Shown here one piece after another: positions 8,134-15,130 of a stretch of 64,000 nucleotides of DNA; within the stretch, counting starts at the first letter, position 1; each line of letters begins with the position of its first letter. The DNA comes from Paenisporosarcina sp. HGH0030. GTDB lineage: Bacteria; Bacillota; Bacilli; Bacillales_A; Planococcaceae. The notes under the pieces were generated by a model that saw nothing but the letters and a program-made list of their open reading frames with translations, did no database searches and was not told the origin of the DNA. Location of the stretch: NCBI RefSeq assembly GCF_000411295.1, contig NZ_KE150421.1, positions 131,265 through 195,264 on the forward strand, written 5' to 3'. A program made the translations under genes and the position numbers.

Positions 8134-8712
8134 TTGAGTTGGGATTTAATGACCAAAAATACTTATCCATGTAAATGTGGATTTGGAACATATACATATA
8201 TAAGTGAGATGGACGATTGGTCAAGGACAAGAGTAAACTATATTCTTGATTGTAAGGAATGTATAGAGAAATATGTTATTGACGAAGATGGATATTTCAT
8301 TTCGAAAGCAAAGTTGATAATTACAACAAAATTTAAAAAGCAAATCGATAAATACATAAATGAATTAAATCAGTATATACAAGATACCTATGGGGAAAAG
8401 TGGATAAATTTGTTTAGTTCCTGTAAAACAAAAAAGGATTATTGGAATAAATTAGGTGAAATAAAAGTAGAACTAGGAGAATATCCACAATCAGTTGGTA
8501 CCTTTTATAAAAATGTGAAATATTATGGAAACGTAGATAATTACTTGTTACATTTATTTAGAAGTTATTCTCAATATAGAGAGAAAAACATGTCACTGTT
8601 CAATAGACTTTTAAAACTAATGAGTATTAATGATGAAATAATAGAGGAAGCAAAAACACGGATATCAAAAATTGAATTTGAACAAGAAACGGAATTAAAG
8701 GCGGTTACGTAA
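8134..8712 (+). CDS. Zinc-ribbon-like protein of unknown function
   Basis: A protein of 192 residues starting with TTG at 8134; AAAGGAG ends at 8124, 9 nt before it. The N-terminus has a CKCGFG pair and, 26 residues later, CKEC, which together could bind one zinc. The rest is charged and helical (KFKKQIDKYINELNQYIQDTY). No enzyme motif is visible and no family is recognised. It is the last intact gene before the second boundary repeat. A nucleic-acid or protein-binding accessory role is the most that can be guessed. Confidence 0.55.
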   Translation: MSWDLMTKNTYPCKCGFGTYTYISEMDDWSRTRVNYILDCKECIEKYVIDEDGYFISKAKLIITTKFKKQIDKYINELNQYIQDTYGEKWINLFSSCKTKKDYWNKLGEIKVELGEYPQSVGTFYKNVKYYGNVDNYLLHLFRSYSQYREKNMSLFNRLLKLMSINDEIIEEAKTRISKIEFEQETELKAVT

Positions 8713-8750
8713 TTGTGGTTCCCTCTATTATAATTTCAAGTAGTATATAA

Positions 8751-8870
8751 CACAAATTACTACCAAACTCATTAAAGGCTAATAATAATTTAGGCTTACC
8801 ACAGGAAGAGTATCCATTTCTTGAATTTATGTATTTGGATGAATATGAACACCTTAATGGAGTAATTTAA
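8751..8870 (+). pseudogene. Remnant of a gene 3' end before boundary repeat copy 2
   Basis: A 39-codon open frame with no start reads as a plausible C-terminus (NLGLPQEEYPFLEFMYLDEY ... LNGVI) and stops at 8868-8870, five bases before the repeated terminator. In copy 1 the same terminator directly follows the intact recombinase gene, so the element seems to sit at gene 3' ends. The parent gene is not identified. Confidence 0.35.
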
Positions 8871-8875
8871 TGATT

Positions 8876-8897
8876 GCATCCAATAGGGTGCTTTTTT
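8876..8897 (+). terminator. Terminator hairpin within boundary repeat copy 2
   Basis: GCATCC (8876-8881) pairs with GGGTGC (8886-8891), followed by TTTTTT. It matches the hairpin at 4159-4185. Confidence 0.7.
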
Positions 8898-9000
8898 AAT
8901 TATTAAAATGCTAAGTGGTAGGTGGGGCATGCTTTTGACCAAAATGGGCTGTATAAGATATGGGAAAAAGCTATAGCTATACCGTACCTGCAAGTTGTGT
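8876..9000 (+). repeat. Boundary repeat, copy 2
   Basis: After the terminator, bases 8909-9000 align with 4221-4310. Shared blocks are TTGACCAAA, GATATGGGAA and AAGCT(A/G)TAG, followed by a diverged end. The gap to the next gene (9001-9157) shows nothing else I can interpret. Together the copies bracket a 4.5-kb gene block. Confidence 0.7.
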
Positions 9001-9157
9001 TAAAAAAGATTATATCCAGACTTAATAAATCCAAAAAAGAGGTTTGATAAAAGGACATAAGTTATTCAAGTTGGAAACGTGATGAACTAATTGGTTAGTA
9101 GTGGAATCGTTGCAATTTCAGAGAAAAAGAATTCATTTATTTAAGGGGAGATATAAA

Positions 9158-10240
9158 ATGTCTAATAATAATCATGATGAATTAGCAAATCAATTTCATA
9201 GTGACATGCTAAACATCTATAAGGAAGCAAAAAAAATCAACTACACTCCAACTGCCTTTTTACAAATGCTTACCAAACAAAACGGGCTAATCGTTGCAAA
9301 GAAATTGATAAATAGTAATCAACCTTCAACAGGTTTTAGCGTTCTATGGGATAAAAAGAGATTAGATTTAACTGTGGAAGCATTAGTTCTTAAAGTTGAA
9401 TATAGTACACTTTTTAGTAAAGAAGAAAGACAGACTGCAAAAGAAAGATTAATGCAATATGGTTATAAAAATGTAAGAATGAATGAAGATGAAGAGCTTA
9501 TAACTGCGGGTAAGATTAAACTACCCAAGCTTGTGTTTTCAAGTCGTGCAAGAGAGTATAACTTTTATAGCGAAGAAAAAAAAGATTCAATTGTATATGA
9601 ATATCTTTTCAATTCAATGTCCCATCGAGGGTTAGATGAAAATGTACTAATGATACCAGTTGAGGTACGAACAGGGCATGAGTCAATGAATATTCTACAT
9701 TTTATAGGGCTAAGAGATATTCATAAAGGTATTTTTAAAGACTATAGTATAGAACAAGCAATTAAAAGATTAGAACATCAAGAACAAGACTTTTCCATTG
9801 TGACTCAGAGTCTATATAGACTTAATAAAGAAATTAACGGAACGTTAAATGATATTCTTAACTCTGATATTGATTCTGAAAAAGCTGAAGATGATAGTTA
9901 CTATAAGGATGGTGCTGTTAATTTTTATTATGGCAAGAGATATGAAAGAAACCCAGAAAATAGAAAAAAAGCAATTGAAATTCATGGTTTAAATTGTTTT
10001 GCTTGTGGATTTAATTTTGAAGAGATTTATGGAGAACGTGGGAAAGGCTTTATTGAAGTGCATCATGTCAGTTTATTAAGCACTTTGGTGGAGGAAACAA
10101 TTATAAACCCAGAAAAAGACCTAGTTCCTGTTTGTTCGAATTGTCACAGAATGATACATAGAAAAAAAGATAATGTCTTAACAATTGATGAATTAAAGGA
10201 GATATTAAACAATAAAAGAAACAAATTGCCGAGCTTTTGA
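9158..10240 (+). CDS. McrA-like HNH restriction nuclease with N-terminal helper domain
   Basis: A protein of 360 residues from the ATG at 9158, with AAGGGGAG (9141-9148) upstream; the GTG at 9101 has no site. There are three parts. (1) Residues about 5-95 (FHSDMLNIYKEAKKINYTPTAF to LMQYGY) are a helical module I have seen attached to many different nucleases and defence proteins. (2) Residues about 125-230 form an alpha/beta region of unknown family (VRTGHESMNILHFIGLRDIH). (3) The end is a clear HNH: CFACGFNF, GFIEVHHVSLLS, DLVPVCSNCHRMIHRKK, as in McrA-type enzymes. Such enzymes often restrict modified DNA. It stands alone between boundary repeat 2 and the unknown three-gene operon. Confidence 0.75.
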   Translation: MSNNNHDELANQFHSDMLNIYKEAKKINYTPTAFLQMLTKQNGLIVAKKLINSNQPSTGFSVLWDKKRLDLTVEALVLKVEYSTLFSKEERQTAKERLMQYGYKNVRMNEDEELITAGKIKLPKLVFSSRAREYNFYSEEKKDSIVYEYLFNSMSHRGLDENVLMIPVEVRTGHESMNILHFIGLRDIHKGIFKDYSIEQAIKRLEHQEQDFSIVTQSLYRLNKEINGTLNDILNSDIDSEKAEDDSYYKDGAVNFYYGKRYERNPENRKKAIEIHGLNCFACGFNFEEIYGERGKGFIEVHHVSLLSTLVEETIINPEKDLVPVCSNCHRMIHRKKDNVLTIDELKEILNNKRNKLPSF

Positions 10241-10332
10241 TATTTATCAAACCATATGAAGAAAATGAAATTATTCAAGCAACCTACTGTAGTAGAAACC
10301 TTCCACTTGTTACTTTAGAGATACTTTTATAA
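10216..10332 (+). pseudogene. Remnant of a gene 3' end overlapping the HNH gene stop
   Basis: An open frame from 10216 to the stop at 10330-10332, in another frame than the HNH gene, reads protein-like (FIKPYEENEIIQATYCSRNL then PLVTLEILL). It has no start or ribosome binding site. It may be the tail of a displaced gene left when the HNH gene was inserted. The rest of the gap to 10460 shows nothing clear. Confidence 0.3.
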
Positions 10333-10460
10333 TAAAACGAGTGTGTAAAGGAACCAACCATTTTATAAAAGCTTTAAAATCTTAATTATTAAAAAAAATA
10401 GTCGATTCATGCAGTTAAATGTTATTATTTGTATATGCTACATGAAATGGGGTTGATATA

Positions 10461-11522
10461 ATGCAAAATATTAATAGAGATAGTGTAATTGAAAGAGCTT
10501 TTAATAAATTAAATAAAGAACAAGTAATTAATTATATAAAAGAGAAAAAGGTAGGATGGAGAATAAACAAAAAACAAAAGAGTAAAGCAGATTTAAAAGA
10601 TGTATTTTTATCTTTAAAAAAGAGTCTTAGTGACCAAGATATTGTTGAGTTAACAGAAATGTCAGTAATGAGAAGAAAAAGAGGTTTGCCAGCATATACG
10701 TATAAATTTTCCCATTTAGGAAAAATGAAAGACAAAAGTATTGAGGAAATTAACAAAGACTTTTTAAAGTCATATCCTGGAGGAGGATATGAAGTAGTTG
10801 TTATGGATATTAACTTAATAGATGAAAATATACATTTAAATCTTACGGTTAAAGAGTATGAAACTGCATGGAAAACAGGTATCCAAGATTTAGGGACATT
10901 ATCAGCAGTTTATCATAATAAAGTGATATTGGATGAAAAAAACAAAGTAGCTTCTATTGAGGCTGGTGATGACAATATCGAAGAAATTATTGAAAAATTT
11001 CTGGTAACAAGAATTGGTATTCCAGTAATTCCATACACCATGGGTATTTTTAATGCTCATCATTCAGATAGTGCTAGTGAAAAAACAATGCTTATTTTCG
11101 ACTATATTTTTAATCGGTTACCATCGTCTGGTTTAAGCTCAAGCTTTGATGATGTTAAATTTAGCATCAGCAATAGGCATCAAAGTGGCGGAGTAAAGGG
11201 AGTTACTATTCATGGTAATGATATTATTAATTCAGATGAAGCCTGTAAATATATAACTTTGGGAAATGACATCGTTTCTTTCAAAACCACTTCAATATAT
11301 AACGGGTCAAAAGTAAGTATACAGTTTTCTTTAAAAGGGAAAAAATACGATAAACTAAAAATTGTCGTCATGGACAATAATTCGGATTCTCTTAAACAAG
11401 AGGTTATGGAAAAATTACAAACGGAATATATCCTTTTATGTGAAAACGGCGTAAAAGATATTAATAAAACTCGACAAAAACTTAAACCAATATATGAGAA
11501 TTTTATACAAACAGCAAGCTAA
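10461..11522 (+). CDS. Unknown protein, first gene of a three-gene operon
   Basis: A protein of 353 residues with ATG at 10461 and GGGG 8 nt upstream. It is not recognised. It opens with a basic helical region (RAFNKLNKEQVINYIKEKKVGWR) and has a Gly-rich turn (SYPGGGYEVVV) at about residues 108-118. A beta-rich centre follows (IHLNLTVKEYETAWKTGIQDLG; GIPVIPYTMGIFNAHHSD), and the C-terminal helix carries KLQTEYILLCENGVKDINKT. No nuclease, ATPase or membrane signature is visible. The second gene starts 30 nt after its stop, so all three are probably made together. It could be a sensor or adaptor of a defence operon; this is inference from location. Confidence 0.6.
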   Translation: MQNINRDSVIERAFNKLNKEQVINYIKEKKVGWRINKKQKSKADLKDVFLSLKKSLSDQDIVELTEMSVMRRKRGLPAYTYKFSHLGKMKDKSIEEINKDFLKSYPGGGYEVVVMDINLIDENIHLNLTVKEYETAWKTGIQDLGTLSAVYHNKVILDEKNKVASIEAGDDNIEEIIEKFLVTRIGIPVIPYTMGIFNAHHSDSASEKTMLIFDYIFNRLPSSGLSSSFDDVKFSISNRHQSGGVKGVTIHGNDIINSDEACKYITLGNDIVSFKTTSIYNGSKVSIQFSLKGKKYDKLKIVVMDNNSDSLKQEVMEKLQTEYILLCENGVKDINKTRQKLKPIYENFIQTAS

Positions 11523-11552
11523 ACAATCTCTAACAAAAGTAGGTGATAAGAA

Positions 11553-12176
11553 TTGCTATTGCATAGAGACTGTGTTTTTTACCTTTATGAAGGAAATTTA
11601 GATTGGGAACATATTAGAAATCAAGAGGATAATTTTTGTGTGATTAATTATGGATTTTATCAAAACAATATATTAGAAGCAAGTGTTGAATGGATAGATT
11701 CTATTAAAGTTAAAGATAAAATCATTGCCTCAACCAAGAAGAAAATAATTTTTTATGTTTATGAAAAAAACAAAGTGATATGTATATTTGGTGGGTCAGA
11801 AAGTCAAATTGCATACGCAATAGCTAAATTAGTAACGAATTTTCATATATCCTTAAACAAGGTAGATACATTCAGAAATTATAAAGATTATTTTCTTAAC
11901 CCACAATCTGAACAAGGATTCAAATTAACGAGTATTGATGTTTCTAAGCGTTCAACAGGTCGAGTGAATAATTCTTATATAAATATTCCTATTAAAGAAA
12001 TAAACGAAAAAGAAATGAAGGATGTTTTACAATATACCGAGGCTTTAGTAGTTTATTATGAAGGTAACAGTGTTTATTTTGTAATAGATTCAAATTCGGT
12101 TGTCTCTTTTTTTAATACAGATGAACATCAACTTATTATTGATGTATGTAAAAGGATAGTGAGATATATTGTATAA
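11553..12176 (+). CDS. Unknown protein, second gene of the three-gene operon
   Basis: A protein of 207 residues starting with TTG at 11553; AGGTGAT (11541-11547) is correctly spaced and no ATG fits. It is mostly mixed alpha/beta (FYLYEGNLDWEHIRNQEDNF, IIFYVYEKNKVICIFGGS) with no recognised motif. It may contain two similar halves: YVYEKNKVICIFGGSESQI... and VYYEGNSVYFVIDSNSVVSF...EHQLI. Its last 8 nt overlap the start of the membrane protein gene, the usual sign of translational coupling and of a physical or functional partnership. Confidence 0.6.
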   Translation: MLLHRDCVFYLYEGNLDWEHIRNQEDNFCVINYGFYQNNILEASVEWIDSIKVKDKIIASTKKKIIFYVYEKNKVICIFGGSESQIAYAIAKLVTNFHISLNKVDTFRNYKDYFLNPQSEQGFKLTSIDVSKRSTGRVNNSYINIPIKEINEKEMKDVLQYTEALVVYYEGNSVYFVIDSNSVVSFFNTDEHQLIIDVCKRIVRYIV

Positions 12177-13251
12177 ATGGTTGTCTACCTTTTTGTTATT
12201 GTTCCCGTTTGTATTTATAATAGGATTTTTGTTTTGGTTTGAAGGAATTCAATCATTAATAAAATCCAGTGAACCATTATCCGATTCAATAAAAAACTCT
12301 ATTGAAATGGTAAGCTGGATTTTTGGAGGAATAATGTCTTTACTTGGATTTATGACATTATTTATAGCATTTTCATATGAAAATAAACTTTTAAGAGCTT
12401 CCAAAATTAAACAACAACTTTTGCATCCTTATGCTTTATCTTTAGATGAAATAATTCAATGTATGAGCGAATATAAATTATACATAACAAGAGATTTTTT
12501 AATTAATATTATTTATTGGATTTTTGTTATAGTGTCTAGTGTATTAATAATCACATGGGGAACAATAATTGGTTTTTATTCTAATTTTGATTTCCCTTCA
12601 TCTTTTGAGATTAAGAATGTTCAAGTAATAAATACTATACTTGTGGTAATTTGGGTATTATTTTCATTTTTACTAATTTCAATTTCCATCATCCTTAATC
12701 TTATTAGATTTAATAAAGACCCCTTAGGAAAAGGTTATTTATTAAATGAAATTAAAATGTCTGATATTGAGAGTATTATTAAAAATAAAGGGGATATACA
12801 AGAGCTTTTTTTTAAAATATCACCTTCCTTATCTTTAATTAAAAATCCACCGAATGATTCTCAAGAACGGGAATTAAGTATATATTTTCCTCTTAAACTA
12901 TCGAATATAAGATTTGTTGCAATTTTATATAAACAAGATAGTAAGGAGACTTCTCTTAGGATATTTGGAGTTTTAAAAGATTTGGGTAGAGTAGGAGAAA
13001 GTTTTTCACATATTATTACTCAGACATCCTTTAAGAATAGTCCTATTAATGAGCAATCAGTTGGTATTTTAAAGTTCTATGACAAAAATAATAATCTAAT
13101 TTCTTTATTAAAACTAAAAGCCGAAAAAAATGATGACGGTCTAATAGTTAAGGTGAAAAATAAAATGGACTTGAAATTAATCACAAAAGATAATGATTAC
13201 AAGGATATAGAAAATCATGATAAAGAATTTATTGATTACACATTAAGTTAA
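12169..13251 (+). CDS. Four-helix membrane protein, third gene of the three-gene operon
   Basis: A protein of 360 residues with TTG at 12169, overlapping the previous gene by 8 nt. Hydrophobic segments near residues 2-24, 43-68, 102-132 and 150-176 form two pairs, with a basic loop between them. The C-terminal 180 residues are soluble (IYFPLKLSNIRFVAILYKQD, LRIFGVLKDLGRVGESFSH) and would lie in the cytoplasm. No family is recognised. A membrane protein as the last gene of an unknown coupled operon in a nuclease-rich island resembles the effector position of abortive-infection systems, which is a hypothesis. A terminator follows at 13292. Confidence 0.6.
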   Translation: MYKWLSTFLLLFPFVFIIGFLFWFEGIQSLIKSSEPLSDSIKNSIEMVSWIFGGIMSLLGFMTLFIAFSYENKLLRASKIKQQLLHPYALSLDEIIQCMSEYKLYITRDFLINIIYWIFVIVSSVLIITWGTIIGFYSNFDFPSSFEIKNVQVINTILVVIWVLFSFLLISISIILNLIRFNKDPLGKGYLLNEIKMSDIESIIKNKGDIQELFFKISPSLSLIKNPPNDSQERELSIYFPLKLSNIRFVAILYKQDSKETSLRIFGVLKDLGRVGESFSHIITQTSFKNSPINEQSVGILKFYDKNNNLISLLKLKAEKNDDGLIVKVKNKMDLKLITKDNDYKDIENHDKEFIDYTLS

Positions 13252-13291
13252 ATAGCTAATAATTATTTAGCAAATATTAATATCTAAAATC

Positions 13292-13327
13292 GACACTCTC
13301 ATTCATTTGAGGGTGTCCTTTTGTTCA
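13292..13327 (+). terminator. Terminator of the three-gene operon
   Basis: GACACTCTC (13292-13300) pairs with GAGGGTGTC (13309-13317, one G-T pair), then CTTTTGTT. It marks the right end of the accessory gene block. Confidence 0.75.
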
Positions 13328-13716
13328 TTTGTCTTATTTTGTTGGGGAGTAGGTAACTCCTTATAAATAGAAGGAAACACTTGAGAAATCATGACCGAGC
13401 TGCTATATTTGGCTAAAGAACATAAGAAAAACATTGATATAGCAAGGTTTAGATATATAGTTTTGGTTTTCACAATCCCGACGAACGAAGAAGTAATGAT
13501 TGCAAGGGATACAGTGAGATTGTCTGGTTTACAAGGTTTTTGACACGCTAAACTGAAAAAGTCGTTACCTATCGTTGACTACTAGATAGGCATTTCAAGA
13601 AAGCAAAATCAGGACCTACGATGCATTGAAGGGCTACACTTCGAGGCACCTTAACCGAACAACGGAAAGAGCGAAGCAAAGTAATGCTGACACTTACTAG
13701 GTTGCATGTGAATATC
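13328..13716. other. Gene-free junction between island and core
   Basis: No supported gene is seen here. There is a 50-codon frame at 13391-13543 without family resemblance or a good ribosome binding site, and a small hairpin CCTATC...GATAGG near 13568-13590. Base composition shifts towards that of the core. Confidence 0.4.
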
Positions 13717-13793
13717 GATATTCCGCAAAACAGCTGCGCTTTCCGCGGGCTTGCGACACTTCGCTTTTCCCGCTGGAGTCTCCGCTGTTTTGC
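13717..13793. repeat. Dispersed palindromic intergenic repeat, copy 1
   Basis: GCAAAACAGC (13725-13734) and its complement GCTGTTTTGC (13784-13793) bracket a GC-rich centre with TTTCCGCGGGC and TTCCCGCTGGAGTC. This is the style of palindromic repeat scattered through many Bacillales genomes. The first 19 bases (GATATTCCGCAAAACAGCT) recur exactly at 16316-16334. Confidence 0.65.
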
Positions 13794-13942
13794 TCTATAT
13801 CTCGAAATAAGAAGAAATCAACTGTGATAAAAGACTTTATACGGAATGAGACAGAGGAATTAAGAGGTATATAGTTTTGAATTATTTTAAATTTTAGGCT
13901 CCGGTGAGGTTTCGTCTCATCTCATAACCAAGGAGACTAGTG

Positions 13943-14062
13943 TTTGAGACGAGTTTGATTGAAAAATGTTGAGGTGCGAGCGATAAATCCTCAAGATGAT
14001 CGATAAATGTTCGATTCTGATTGATAAACTACTCAGTTTGATTGATAAATTTTTCACAATCT
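13943..14062 (+). repeat. 21-bp periodic GATAAAT array A
   Basis: GATAAA-type cores begin at 13961 (GAAAAAT variant), 13982, 14002, 14023 and 14044, that is at spacings of 21, 20, 21 and 21 bases. Most are preceded by TTTGATT-like bases. The array ends with GATAAATTTTTCACAATCT (14044-14062), which is present inverted at 57124-57142. Confidence 0.75.
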
Positions 14063-14078
14063 CAAATCAATAATTCAA

Positions 14079-14115
14079 AAAACCCAAAGACTCCTGCAAA
14101 GAGCCTTTGGGTTTT
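14079..14115 (-). terminator. Terminator of the universal stress protein gene
   Basis: AAAACCCAAAG (14079-14089) pairs perfectly with CTTTGGGTTTT (14105-14115). Read leftwards the stem is followed by a T-rich run. Confidence 0.85.
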
Positions 14116-14120
14116 ATTGG

Positions 14121-14570
14121 TTAATCATGATCTTCAGTACGAACGACGAGTACGTCACATTTTGCTGCCCGAACGATATGTCCAGAAACGCTGCCGATTA
14201 GGAAACGTTCAACTGTGCTCAAGCCAGTCGCTCCACAAATGATAAGGTCTGCTTCCACTTTGGCTGCGACTTCTCTTGCGATCAATGTTTTAGGAGAACC
14301 GTAATCAACAAACACATTTACTTTTGTCACGCCAGCCGCTTCTGCTTGCTTCTTATAATTGCCTAGTAGTTCTTCCGCAAATGATTGTGCACGGTCTGCG
14401 ATGGATCGGTCATAAGCTTCGATTGCAGCAAATGAGCGTGTATCAATAACATTAACGAGATTCAGTGTGGCGTTATTGCGTTGTGCAACTCCAATTGATT
14501 TTTTGAAAGCCCATTCCGCTTCTTTGGAACCATCCACTGCAACTAAGATGTGATTGTATGAAAGTGTCAT
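14121..14570 (-). CDS. Universal stress protein, UspA family
   Basis: A single-domain protein of 149 residues. It starts YNHILVAVDGSKEAEWAFKK, the usual first strand and ATP-facing Asp, and near the end carries GATGLSTVERFLIGSVS, the G-x2-G-x9-G-S nucleotide-binding loop of ATP-binding Usp proteins, followed by AKCDVLVVR. AAGGAGG lies 8-9 nt before the ATG on the minus strand. Usp proteins are small cytoplasmic dimers induced by growth arrest and stress; the precise role is unknown. It is a single-gene unit with its own terminator, convergent with the island and divergent from ald. Confidence 0.93.
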   Translation of the reverse strand: MTLSYNHILVAVDGSKEAEWAFKKSIGVAQRNNATLNLVNVIDTRSFAAIEAYDRSIADRAQSFAEELLGNYKKQAEAAGVTKVNVFVDYGSPKTLIAREVAAKVEADLIICGATGLSTVERFLIGSVSGHIVRAAKCDVLVVRTEDHD

Positions 14571-14665
14571 GTCAAATCCTCCTTCAAATTTGTCTGTCGT
14601 TAATATAGTTCTTTAAAGGAGGTGTAATTCCTGCTTTTTAACGAAAGATCTTCGACAAGAATCGT

Positions 14666-14948
14666 CTATTTTGTGACGAAAGATGTATTTAGAACAAGAT
14701 AGACAATGGAACTTATTACAAAAACCATGCCAGGTAAGAGTTCTATAGGAATGAGCAAGTAGGCAAAGCTCATCGATGAAAAGGTAAAAATGGCTGCCGA
14801 GTTTACTTTGTATAAGCCACTAAAGACCTGCATTGACCGAAAAGGCAAACGTAATAATTGCGTACTCTTTCCATGTCGATAATTTGTGGGAAGATGGGAC
14901 AACCTCAAGTCCATATTGTTCAAAATTGCCAGTATTTATTCTTACCAT
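14666..14948 (-). pseudogene. Decayed cytosine/purine (NCS1-like) permease gene
   Basis: Read leftwards from the ATG at 14948, the first 42 codons (QYGLEVVPSSHKLSTWKEYA then IITFAFSVNAG) resemble the N-terminus and first helix of NCS1-type nucleobase permeases, then hit a TAG. Another frame then continues with two hydrophobic segments (IFTFSSMSFAYLLIPIELLP and MVFVISSIVYLVLN) like a transporter C-terminus. About 90 codons remain of an expected 450 or so, so there was a large internal deletion plus a frame change. The family call rests on the short N-terminal match and is moderate. Confidence 0.55.
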
Positions 14949-14992
14949 ATTCTTTTTACACCATCTTCATTTTTTCTGATTAGTCCAATAAT

Positions 14993-15031
14993 ATATAATT
15001 GAAATGTTTTTGAAGCAAATTTCAATTATAT
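14993..15031 (+). promoter_or_regulatory. Large inverted repeat upstream of ald
   Basis: ATATAATTGAAAT (14993-15005) and ATTTCAATTATAT (15019-15031) are perfect complements of 13 bases each, 13 nt apart, about 100 nt before the ald start. The centre-to-centre distance of 26 nt suits a dimer or tetramer binding site. In B. subtilis ald needs the activator AdeR; whether this is such a site is unknown. Confidence 0.5.
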
Positions 15032-15130
15032 CTGATAGAATGGATTTGCTTTCATCAGTTTTAAAAATGTCGATTCATTCGACTTATTAACATTACTCAT
15101 TTTACATAAATGACTTAGGAGGGTTTTTCA

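Noticed and set aside
4159-9000. Integron-type attC cassette
   Set aside because: The repeated element lacks the paired R/L boxes of attC sites and the recombinase is of the serine, not tyrosine, family; only a general cassette-like layout is claimed.
13391-13543. 50-codon open frame MTELLYLAKEHKKN...
   Set aside because: No ribosome binding site, no family resemblance and no neighbour to support it; kept only as part of the gene-free junction.
14042-14242. 66-codon rightward frame antisense to usp
   Set aside because: It begins in the periodic array, crosses the usp terminator and lies opposite the conserved usp gene.
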